From contig NZ_CP154467.1 in the NCBI RefSeq assembly GCF_039545455.1, positions 620,001-684,000 on the forward strand: a stretch of DNA of 64,000 nt. Direction: 5' to 3'. Source of the DNA: Brucella sp. BE17. Its GTDB lineage: Bacteria > Pseudomonadota > Alphaproteobacteria > Rhizobiales > Rhizobiaceae. The translations under genes and the position numbers were made by a program. Shown piece by piece: positions 57,351 through 64,000 of this stretch (the first letter of the stretch is position 1; the number at the start of each line of letters is the position of its first letter). The notes beneath the pieces were generated by a model. That model was given only the letters and a program-made list of their open reading frames with translations. It had not been told where the DNA came from and did not search any database.

Positions 57351-58402
57351 GAGCGTGTCCGCTTTACTGGGGGTCATATCCGCACGATTTGAAGTAGTTG
57401 GCGCATTCTTGTGGTTCGAACAGCGTAACGATTTGGCCAACGGTATTCCATAAGCCGTCGACCGTTCGCTCGGCTTTTGCGCGCAAGACGGCCTTGAGCT
57501 TCGCGAATGCCTTCTCGATTGGGTTGAAGTCGGGACTGTATGGAGGAAGGTAAAGCAACCGGCATCCGGCGTCTTCGATTGCGTGACGTACTCCTTCCGC
57601 TTTGTGTGCAGGCAGATTATCCATGATGACGATGTCGCCCGGCACCAAGGTTGGAATGAGAACCTGCTGGACATAGGCCTGGAATGCTACCCCGTTCATC
57701 GCGCCGTCCAAAACCATGGGTGCGGTCATTCCAGATAGCCTGAGGGCTCCGGTAAACGTCGTCGTCTTCCAATGGCCGTGCGGGACCGGTGAGCGGCATC
57801 TATCTCCGCAAGGGGCCCGTCCACGAAGCCGGGACATCTTCGTGCTCAGGCCGGTTTCATCGATGAAGACGAGCCGCGCCGGATCGAGATCGAGTTGGTC
57901 GTCGAACCAATCCTGACGACGTTTCAGCAGGTCAGGACGCTCCTGCTCCAGTGCATGCGCGGTCTTTTTTTGAAAGTCCAACCGCGCTTTCGCAGCCAGA
58001 CGTCAAGCGCGCTGCGGCCGATCGATACGGCTCTGTCCTCGCGCAATCGCAGAACCATCTCGTTGAGCGTGATATCCTTTTCCTCTTCGATTATGCGGAT
58101 GATGAAGTCCTCGTGAGCATCGAGGCGTGAACCACCGCGTCGGCCCTGCTTGGCAGGCGTCAACTGGGCCGCCCGTGCGCTGGCAATCCAGGCGATGGCC
58201 GTTGAAATGCCAATTCCAAATCTGGCTGCCGCCGATCTCGCCGACATGCCATCGCGTGACGCAGCCAGAACGCGGCTACGCAAATCATCACTGAAAGCTC
58301 GGGTCATATTGCCTCCGACCAAATCACCAGTCGAAGCGATAGAATCAGAATTCGGAAGCCAGGGGAATCCTCAACCCGATTCCGCGTTCAATGGACGTGC
58401 TC
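57351..58402 (-). mobile_element. Complete IS630-family insertion sequence, about 1052 bp
   Basis: The ends are short inverted repeats, GAGCGTGTCC at the left and the complement of GAGCACGTCC at the right. TA flanks both ends (57349-57350 and 58403-58404), the mariner-type target site. One transposase in two frames fills the element. The insertion lies inside an SDR gene. Confidence 0.9.
57364..58322 (-). CDS. IS630-family transposase made by -1 frameshift
   Basis: The upstream frame (ATG at 58307, with an alternative start at 58322) holds the DNA-binding part: RDGMSARSAAARFGIGIST and a second helix-turn-helix near DITLNEMVLRLRE. The downstream frame to 57364 holds the DDE catalytic core: VFIDETGLSTKMSR, IVIMDNLPAHKA and PDFNPIEKAFAKLK. 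The frames meet at a run of seven A and G (about 57966-57973), where a -1 shift joins KRGWTFKK to KTAHALEQERPDLL. The fused product looks intact. Confidence 0.85.
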
Positions 58403-58896
58403 TAGTTCTTCATGCATCGCTGAGCAGATGCCTTCGACTGCATGCTTTGAAGCCGCGTAAGCGCCGTCGAACAGCACCTTGACGAGGCCGGCGAACGACG
58501 AGGTCCACACGATCCGGCCCGCGTCGCGTTTCACCATGGCCCGAGCGAAGCCCTGCGCCAATTCCAGCGCCGAAAACACATTGGTCTCGAAAACAGAGCG
58601 GAACACGGCCATGGGAATTTCGACCATCGGCCCGGATTCCATGATGCCAGCATTGTTGAACAATACGTCGATCTCCAGCGCAAACGCATTGGCGCGGTCT
58701 ATCTCGTTGAGGACATCGAGCTTGATGACCTGCATCTCGATGCCATCAGCCTTAGCCGCGTTGCGCAGCTCCCAGACCTGCGGCCAAATCTGGCAGCTTG
58801 CGATGACCTTGTGACCGCGCCGGGCGAGACCGAAGGCCACGCCGCGCCAGTTATGAGGATTGTCTTTCCCATCGCACTCTTCCTGTCTTCAGCGCA

Positions 58897-59616
58897 TCAA
58901 CCGGCGATCTCGCCGTTGCGGATCGCTACCCGGATCGCCTGCGCAGTCGTCGTAACGCCCAGACGTTTGCGAATTCGCCGCAGGTGATTTTCCACTGTCC
59001 GTTCGGAAAGGCCCAGCGTTGCCGCAATCTCAACCTGTCGTCGGCCCGCGGCGGTCCAGGCCAGCACTTCCCGTTCGCGATCCGACAGAGATCCAACAGC
59101 TTCGACCGCCGCTTCCAACAGCTTGTGTGCGGAGAAAAACGCCGTCGCCGCTATCAGCGCCAGAACCAGTCGTGCCTGGTGCGACGCATCGATCCGTTGG
59201 CCGCCCAGGCTCATCGCTCCTTCCAGTCCCAGCGGGCCGAAGACCGGGACTTGAAGCCCGTGAATGCCCTGTCCGCGTGGATGGCGGACGATATTGTACA
59301 GCTCGCCTTCCTTGGCCATGGTCTTGGTCCAGAAAAACGGCTCGCGCGCTTCGAGGATATGGCGGGTCACCGGACAGCGCCGGACATAAGTCTCGGCATC
59401 GACGCTTTCGCCGCCACCGAACCAGTCACCCTCGACCCAATAGATACGCTCGACTATCTCGTCCTGCGTGGCGGATGCCGAAAACAGCACGAAGCGGTCA
59501 TACCCCAGCGGCCCGGCAAAGGCGCGAACCTCATCTTTAATCGCGGCAAGGCTGTCCGCGACCTCGATCGCGAGGGCACTTCGAAATGCCTGTTGTGCCG
59601 AGACCGGTTCCGTCAT
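58897..59616 (-). CDS. LuxR-family regulator with AHL-type sensor domain (LuxR solo)
   Basis: A 239-residue protein with an autoinducer-binding fold (about 20-160) and a C-terminal LuxR helix-turn-helix ([20 protein letters not shown] and [20 protein letters not shown]). No luxI-type synthase is present in the window. At the ligand pocket the usual Asp-Pro pair is Cys-Pro ([11 protein letters not shown]), while Tyr and Trp residues typical of the family remain. Its start overlaps the hchA stop by four bases and its stop lies 24 bases before the SDR start, so it is inside the hchA-luxR-SDR operon. Confidence 0.85.
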   Translation of the reverse strand: MTEPVSAQQAFRSALAIEVADSLAAIKDEVRAFAGPLGYDRFVLFSASATQDEIVERIYWVEGDWFGGGESVDAETYVRRCPVTRHILEAREPFFWTKTMAKEGELYNIVRHPRGQGIHGLQVPVFGPLGLEGAMSLGGQRIDASHQARLVLALIAATAFFSAHKLLEAAVEAVGSLSDREREVLAWTAAGRRQVEIAATLGLSERTVENHLRRIRKRLGVTTTAQAIRVAIRNGEIAG

Positions 59617-60464
59617 CCGTCGGCGACCTCCTTGAGCAACGCTCCCGCCGCAAGCTTACCGAGATTGTTTCCCGCCAAAGGGCTGTCGCCGGTCAAGAGC
59701 TTGCGGTCCTGATGCACGGCGCCGGAAATATCATTGTTGATGATATCAAATCCCAGTGCCTTCAGTTTCTCGCCGAATTTCCAGGTCAGATGACCTGGCA
59801 TGTAGCCGATGTCCGGGGTCTTGGCATCGAGCGTGTCCGGAAAGGCGCAGATCTTGTAACCGCGATAGATATCGCTGCCGCCCACCGCCAGGAACGCCGC
59901 CGGGCCATGGCATAGCGAGATGACGAACCGGTCCTTCGCCGCTGCCCATTCGAGCGCCGCCGCGACGTCCTTGCTTTCAGGCAGGCCGATCAGGGCGCCA
60001 TGTCCACCGGGAACGAAGATCGCGATATAGTCATCGAGGCCGCCTTTTACCACGTCGGAGAGCTTCAGCGGCTGCTTGAACTGCGGATGATACTTCGCGA
60101 AGAAGCCCTTCACCTCTTCATCTTTGGATGGCATCGCCCAATACTCGAACTTGACCGGGTTACCTGACACGGTCGCCACGTCGAAGGAGAAGCCCGCCTT
60201 GTCGAGGTGATACATCGGCAGTAGCGTCTCGACGGGATGATTACCGGTCGAGAAGAAGCTTCCGTTGTCGGTCAGCAGATAGCGCTCGTCGGCGCCGATC
60301 ATCAGCACCTTCTTCCCGCCCTTGTAGGGATTGGGATAGTCCGCGCCGCTCAGGTCGGATTTCGGCGACGTGAACTGCCTGAGCGAGTAGCGTGAGGGAA
60401 AAAACGCATTCTCCTCTGCGGGGTCGGGTTGCGGGTTCTTATCGGAAGCTTTCTGGTCAGACAT
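59613..60464 (-). CDS. hchA: Hsp31/HchA-type glyoxalase III (DJ-1/PfpI superfamily)
   Basis: A 283-residue DJ-1 family protein that converts methylglyoxal to lactate without glutathione and has chaperone-like activity in relatives. The nucleophile elbow is [14 protein letters not shown] with the catalytic Cys-His pair (about 185-186). The N-terminal extension and [20 protein letters not shown] are Hsp31-specific. It leads an operon with a LuxR solo (four-base overlap) and two reductase genes, now defective. Control by the LuxR is likely but not shown. Confidence 0.9.
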   Translation of the reverse strand: MSDQKASDKNPQPDPAEENAFFPSRYSLRQFTSPKSDLSGADYPNPYKGGKKVLMIGADERYLLTDNGSFFSTGNHPVETLLPMYHLDKAGFSFDVATVSGNPVKFEYWAMPSKDEEVKGFFAKYHPQFKQPLKLSDVVKGGLDDYIAIFVPGGHGALIGLPESKDVAAALEWAAAKDRFVISLCHGPAAFLAVGGSDIYRGYKICAFPDTLDAKTPDIGYMPGHLTWKFGEKLKALGFDIINNDISGAVHQDRKLLTGDSPLAGNNLGKLAAGALLKEVADG

Positions 60465-60817
60465 AGCAGCGCCTCATTGCGTTTTGTCCTGTGATGACAA
60501 AAGCTAGGGCAGAGCCCAGCCTAGCAAAATGAGGGATTTCCCTCAACGAAGGACACTGAATCCCGCTTCGAACCGAACCACCCTTCATGCAGTTGACGAT
60601 GGACAAGATGTGGCCGTGTCCGTCGAGTGCAGCATGGAGGATGGAGATCGAGTACGCCCTGCCAGACGAAAACCGCCATTCCGACCGTGCGCGATTCGAA
60701 CTTTTGTGCCGCGAAACGCCGCCGTTTCTACGCATTTTTCGCTCGGCTGCTTCCGACTCTTCACGCGCCCGCAGTTTTGGCGGCTATGGCGTACTGCAGA
60801 GGATAATCGGCGGAATT
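60465..60817. other. Gene-free stretch between hchA and tRNA-Arg
   Basis: These 353 bases hold the hchA promoter on the minus strand. Short frames on both strands show no motifs. This is where an integrase gene would be expected if a tRNA-targeting island had inserted, but none is recognisable, even as a fragment. Confidence 0.5.
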
Positions 60818-60894
60818 TGGCGCACCCGACAGGATTCGAACCTGTGACCTCTGCCTTCGGAGGGCAGCACTCTATCCAGCTGAGCTACGGGTGC
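60818..60894 (-). tRNA. tRNA-Arg, anticodon CCG
   Basis: The 77-nt gene encodes its own CCA. The acceptor arms are GCACCCG and CGGGTGC, the D-arm contains AGCTCAGCTGGATAGAGT, the anticodon stem CTGCC/GGCAG encloses CTCCGAA (anticodon CCG), and the T-loop is GGTTCGAATC. The 3' end points toward the accessory segment. Confidence 0.97.
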
Positions 60895-61134
60895 AGCAAA
60901 AGGGCTTGAAAGCCTGAACAATGGCGGTTCTAGCCGAAGCAGAAGAATGCAGCAATGCCTTATTTCAGGAATCTCGTTGAAATGAACACGGTTCCGCCAC
61001 AACCCACCGGCTTTTAATGTTAACGCGGGATGACGGAAGTGAACAGGTTCAAAAAGCGCAACAAAAGGTGAAATATTTTTGTCGGGATTTCGCGGTCGCC
61101 TTACGGGCAATAAATGCCAACCGGAAAATAAATA

Positions 61135-61166
61135 TCCCGGCACAATAGACAACTATTATGCCGGGA
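61135..61166 (-). terminator. Terminator downstream of the DUF3597 gene
   Basis: TCCCGGCACAATAG and CTATTATGCCGGGA pair over 14 positions with one mismatch and a four-base ACAA loop. On the minus strand the hairpin is followed by TATTTATTTT. It lies 26 bases past the stop of the DUF3597 gene. Confidence 0.8.
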
Positions 61167-61191
61167 AATGACTTCAAGTCAGCTCGGATGG

Positions 61192-61584
61192 TTACAGGTT
61201 CGAGGGAACCACGCCGCCATTGTCCTTAAGCTTCTGTATCACCTGCTTGTGAAGCCAGATATTCATCGTAGCCGAATCGCTGGTGTCGCCGGTATAGCCC
61301 AGCTCGTTGGCCAATTCCTTACGGTGTTCCAGGCTGCTATCCAGTCCTAGAGCCTTCATCAGGTCCACGATCGACGTCTTCCAGTTTAGATTTTGGCCAC
61401 TTTTCTTGACGGCAGCATCCAAAACGGCACTGACATCAACGGAACCCGCCGCATCAGCTGTTTCGGAGGGCTGGGGTGCAGCCGTTTCCGTCACTGTCGG
61501 GTTGGGAGCGGCCGTCTCAGTGGACGGTGTCGCAGCTTGTGCCTGCCCCCAGATAGCGCCCTTGATTTTGTCGAAAATGCCCAT
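61192..61584 (-). CDS. DUF3597 domain protein
   Basis: A 130-residue protein starting MGIFDKIKGAIWG, followed by an Ala/Thr/Pro-rich linker (about 17-45) and the DUF3597 helical domain (SVDVSAVLDAAVKKSGQNLN, WKTSIVDLMKALGLDSSLEH, ELANELGYTGDTSDSATMNI). This is the standard architecture of the family, whose function is unknown. It has no signal peptide and is probably cytoplasmic. It is monocistronic, with its own terminator. Confidence 0.88.
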   Translation of the reverse strand: MGIFDKIKGAIWGQAQAATPSTETAAPNPTVTETAAPQPSETADAAGSVDVSAVLDAAVKKSGQNLNWKTSIVDLMKALGLDSSLEHRKELANELGYTGDTSDSATMNIWLHKQVIQKLKDNGGVVPSNL

Positions 61585-61804
61585 ATCAAACTCCAGTCGT
61601 TAAACAGGATAATCCGACTTGCGATAGGTACATCGCATTGTCGGAATTTATCGCCGGTCCAGAGAATTCAAAACCGATCACAGCAAAAGAATGCATGTTT
61701 TAACGATAGGTTCCAGACAATATTATATGTCAAAGGCAATATATATGTGAGCACACAAAGCCAAACCTTTGACAGCTATAGGTGCCGAACATTTTAATGC
61801 TAAT

Positions 61805-62026
61805 TCATCCTAAATTAAATGGAGCGCGTTCGGTTTGGCGGAGATAATAATGTTCCAGCGTCACATCCGGTAAGTCGCAAAGTCGAACGTGATCTACGCC
61901 TTTGCTTTCAACGGTTGGCGTTTTTTCAAAACCGGTTCGCACCGCGAACAGACAAAACAGAACAGCCCCCCATATCAGGAAGGGTGCTGCGGCGATCAGA
62001 ATAAAAACATACCGCGTTGTTTCCAT
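61805..62026 (-). CDS. Small single-pass membrane protein
   Basis: A 73-residue frame with one strong membrane helix (YVFILIAAAPFLIWGAVLFC, about 6-25) followed by a polar tail with two short acidic stretches. A start without a good ribosome-binding site and no homologue that I recognise make it tentative. It is transcribed divergently from ntrY. It would be an inner-membrane protein if real. Confidence 0.42.
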   Translation of the reverse strand: METTRYVFILIAAAPFLIWGAVLFCLFAVRTGFEKTPTVESKGVDHVRLCDLPDVTLEHYYLRQTERAPFNLG

Positions 62027-62221
62027 AACAGGGGATTTTGCACTTATTCTTTAAGGTCGTCAAATCATCAAACATCTTTCACAGCGGCAGTTGGCAATAG
62101 ATATTCGTTATCTTGCCGGTTATGGCGATGAAAAACTCTGACACAACGCAATCGGATCGGACCGCCTTTTTTCGATGCAATAAATATCTCGCAGAAACAG
62201 AAGTTGCATTTCCGCCACAAT

Positions 62222-62241
62222 GCGTTGCATAGATGCAACGC
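62222..62241. promoter_or_regulatory. Perfect 20-bp palindrome upstream of ntrY
   Basis: GCGTTGCAT-AG-ATGCAACGC is exactly symmetrical with 9-bp arms and ends 11 bases before the first ATG of ntrY. CAATGCGTTG (62218-62227) overlaps its left arm and fits the CAA-N(2-5)-TTG pattern that I recall being described for NtrX. It may be an autoregulatory site or a translation-controlling hairpin. Confidence 0.5.
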
Positions 62242-62252
62242 TATTGGGTATC

Positions 62253-64000
62253 ATGGTTAATATGAACACAGCGAATCTGGCAACTACACAGCAGCAGGAA
62301 GAGCAGCCTTCGTATCGCGGCGAGGGGCGCAGGCTGTTGGCCTTGCCTGGCATCATTACGGTTGTTTCCGCGCTGATTACCGCTTCCATCTCGTTTGCCA
62401 TTTTGATCGGCGTAACGCCATTGACGCCTGACCGCACGGTTACGCTTGTTCTGGTGATCGTCAATGTTGCGCTGATTGTTTTCCTTATCCTGCTGATCTG
62501 CCGTGAAATCTACCGCATCGTAACGGCACGAAGGCTCGGCAAGGCGGCATCGCGGCTGCATGTGCGTATCGTTGCGCTATTTTCGCTAATCGCGGCTGTA
62601 CCGGCAATCGTGGTCGCAATCGTTGCTTCAGTGACGCTCAATCTCGGCCTCGACAGATGGTTTGATACCAATACGCGTGACATCGTCAGTTCGTCGCAAA
62701 GCCTGACGACTGCCTATATTCGAGAGACGGCACTCAATCTGCAAAGCACGTCCTATTCCATGCTGCAGGACCTTGACGCCCAGCGCACACTCTACAGCCT
62801 CGACCGCGGCGGCTTCATCGAATTAATAACCTTGCAGACGCGAGGCCGTGGCTTGCTGGGCGCATTTCTGGTGCGCGAAAACGGCAATGTGGTGGTAAAA
62901 AGCGATACCGGCATTGAAAGCCGCCTGCCACCACCGACCGAGGATGCGCTTAAAACCGCTCCCGATGGCAAGCCGGTTATTATCCCGCCCGGAAACAGTA
63001 ATTTTGTTGGCGCGCTTATCAAGATGCGCGAGATACCAGACGTTTATCTCTATACGGTGCGTTCGGTAGATTCACAGATTTTGGATGCCATGCGCCTGAT
63101 GGAGGCAAATACACAGCGTTATCAGGAAATGGATGCCACCCGCATTCCGACCCAGATCGCCTTTGCGCTGCTTTATTTCGGTCTGACGCTGATCGTGCTT
63201 CTCTCGGCGATCTGGACGGGGATTGCGGTCGCGGACCGGCTGGTACGTCCCATCCGCCTTTTGATCGGCGCAGCTGATGAGGTTACGGCTGGCAATCTCG
63301 ACGTGTCGGTGCCGGTGCGCTCGTCCGACGGCGATGTTGGTGCTTTGTCCGGCACCTTCAACAATATGGTTGCCGAACTCAATAGCCAGCGTAACGAATT
63401 GATCTCCGCCAAGGACCAGATTGATGAGCGTCGACGGTTCTCCGAAGCGGTGCTTTCTGGGGTTACGGCGGGCGTCATCGGCATTGAGAATGATGGCTCC
63501 ATATCGATCCTCAACCGCTCAGCTGAACATATGTTCGGGGTTACCTCGCAGGAGGCCATCGGTAAGAACCTGACCCGGATTGCGCCTGAAATAGGCCAGG
63601 CTTTCGAGGTTGCACGTACTGGCGGAAAGACTGTGCATCGCGAGCAGGTCAGCATGACGCGCGGTGGTGGGGCCAGAACTTTCAATGTACAGTTGACCGT
63701 GGAAGACGCGGCATCCGACGACCATTCCTATGTGGTCACCGTCGACGACATCACCGATCTGGTTCAGGCGCAACGATCATCCGCCTGGGCCGATGTCGCG
63801 CGCCGCATCGCGCATGAGATCAAGAACCCACTGACCCCCATCCAGCTTTCGGCAGAGCGCATTCGCCGCCGTTATGGCAAAGTAATCACCGAGGATCGGG
63901 AAGTGTTCGATCAATGTACCGACACCATTATCCGTCAGGTGGGCGATATCGGTCGCATGGTCGATGAGTTTTCGGCTTTTGCCCGCATGCCTAAGCCGGA
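62253..64000 (+). CDS. ntrY: NtrY sensor histidine kinase, 3' end outside the window
   Basis: 582 codons are visible, open to the edge. Four membrane helices are seen (about 30-55, 67-88, 105-130 and 310-335). The periplasmic part lies between helices 3 and 4; a HAMP domain (VADRLVRPIRLLIGAADEV), a PAS domain (about 395-510) and the HisKA box with the phosphoacceptor in ARRIAHEIKNPLTPIQLS follow. NtrY phosphorylates NtrX; in Brucella it senses redox and oxygen state. ATGs at 62253 and 62262 are both possible starts. The expected nitrogen-control genes ntrBC do not precede it; the DUF3597 gene and tRNA-Arg do. Confidence 0.93.
   Translation, partial: MVNMNTANLATTQQQEEQPSYRGEGRRLLALPGIITVVSALITASISFAILIGVTPLTPDRTVTLVLVIVNVALIVFLILLICREIYRIVTARRLGKAASRLHVRIVALFSLIAAVPAIVVAIVASVTLNLGLDRWFDTNTRDIVSSSQSLTTAYIRETALNLQSTSYSMLQDLDAQRTLYSLDRGGFIELITLQTRGRGLLGAFLVRENGNVVVKSDTGIESRLPPPTEDALKTAPDGKPVIIPPGNSNFVGALIKMREIPDVYLYTVRSVDSQILDAMRLMEANTQRYQEMDATRIPTQIAFALLYFGLTLIVLLSAIWTGIAVADRLVRPIRLLIGAADEVTAGNLDVSVPVRSSDGDVGALSGTFNNMVAELNSQRNELISAKDQIDERRRFSEAVLSGVTAGVIGIENDGSISILNRSAEHMFGVTSQEAIGKNLTRIAPEIGQAFEVARTGGKTVHREQVSMTRGGGARTFNVQLTVEDAASDDHSYVVTVDDITDLVQAQRSSAWADVARRIAHEIKNPLTPIQLSAERIRRRYGKVITEDREVFDQCTDTIIRQVGDIGRMVDEFSAFARMPKP

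Larger units (their letters stand above)
57055..58872 (-). pseudogene. SDR oxidoreductase gene interrupted by an IS630 element
   Basis: The 5' part (58872 to about 58405) and the 3' part (57350 to 57055) flank the insertion. Joining them at a single TA restores HEELKPYGVEVVTVNPG with no frame change. Typical SDR parts are present: VLFNNAGIMESG, the catalytic Ser in VWTSSFAGLVK, and AYAASKHA. At the N-terminus the glycine loop is lost: after MGKTILITGA the frame breaks and resumes at VAFGLARRGHKVIAS. The loss is consistent with deletion between GGCGCGG repeats. The gene is dead for both reasons. Confidence 0.85.

Noticed and set aside
60457..60735. Possible integrase or transposase remnant between hchA and tRNA-Arg
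   Set aside because: Translations in all frames show no tyrosine recombinase or DDE motifs.

Overview
The window looks like chromosomal DNA of an alphaproteobacterium of the order Hyphomicrobiales, most likely Brucellaceae (Ochrobactrum/Brucella group). This is inferred from gene content: the hybrid kinase CckA, NtrY, an MlaE with a fused STAS domain, a class II DAHP synthase, a giant coiled-coil protein resembling the rhizobial growth-pole-ring protein, and a zinc-less DksA. No rRNA or other species marker is present, so the genus is an inference.

Positions 1-38575 are ordinary core genome. In order they hold: a partial exported protein and gph (-); rpiA, a DUF2059 protein and gor (+); the DAHP synthase gene, dgkA, nadE and gltX (+); the maeB malic enzyme (-); a PlcP-like phosphoesterase and a lipid glycosyltransferase behind a candidate Pho box (+); a dipeptide epimerase (-); a four-gene Mla-type lipid transport operon (+); the 1561-residue coiled-coil protein (-); a ferredoxin followed by a flavoprotein that lacks an NADPH domain (+); a DUF922 protein (-); folP-folB-folK (+); a small exported protein, TIGR01620 and YcjX proteins and SixA (-); dksA (+); a FliO-like proline-rich protein (-); and cckA with a BaiN-like flavoprotein (+).

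Positions about 38576-60817 are accessory. The left edge is AT-rich with two palindromes and the right edge is the 3' end of a tRNA-Arg gene. There is no recognisable integrase. The segment holds several small operons, most directed at electrophiles, quinones, aldehydes or peroxides: wrbA-MFS-VOC-ahpD with a divergent LysR regulator; a peroxiredoxin pseudogene, a GST and an SDR beside a frameshifted LysR gene; a siderophore-interacting-type reductase and an FAD monooxygenase with a divergent TetR regulator; and hchA-luxR-SDR-NAD(P)-binding protein. Embedded here is a vitamin B6 / one-carbon block: a BenE-type transporter with pyridoxal kinase, a MocR/PdxR-type regulator, serine hydroxymethyltransferase and the PLP-homeostasis protein YggS. 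A shared 10-bp motif sits in front of both of its arms. Two complete insertion sequences are present, one IS5/IS427-type and one IS630-type, each with a -1 frameshift window and a TA target duplication. At least four genes are decaying. The IS630 copy sits inside an SDR gene whose frame would be restored by clean excision.

From 60818 the core resumes with tRNA-Arg(CCG), a DUF3597 protein, a small membrane protein and the 5' part of ntrY, which runs off the end of the window.
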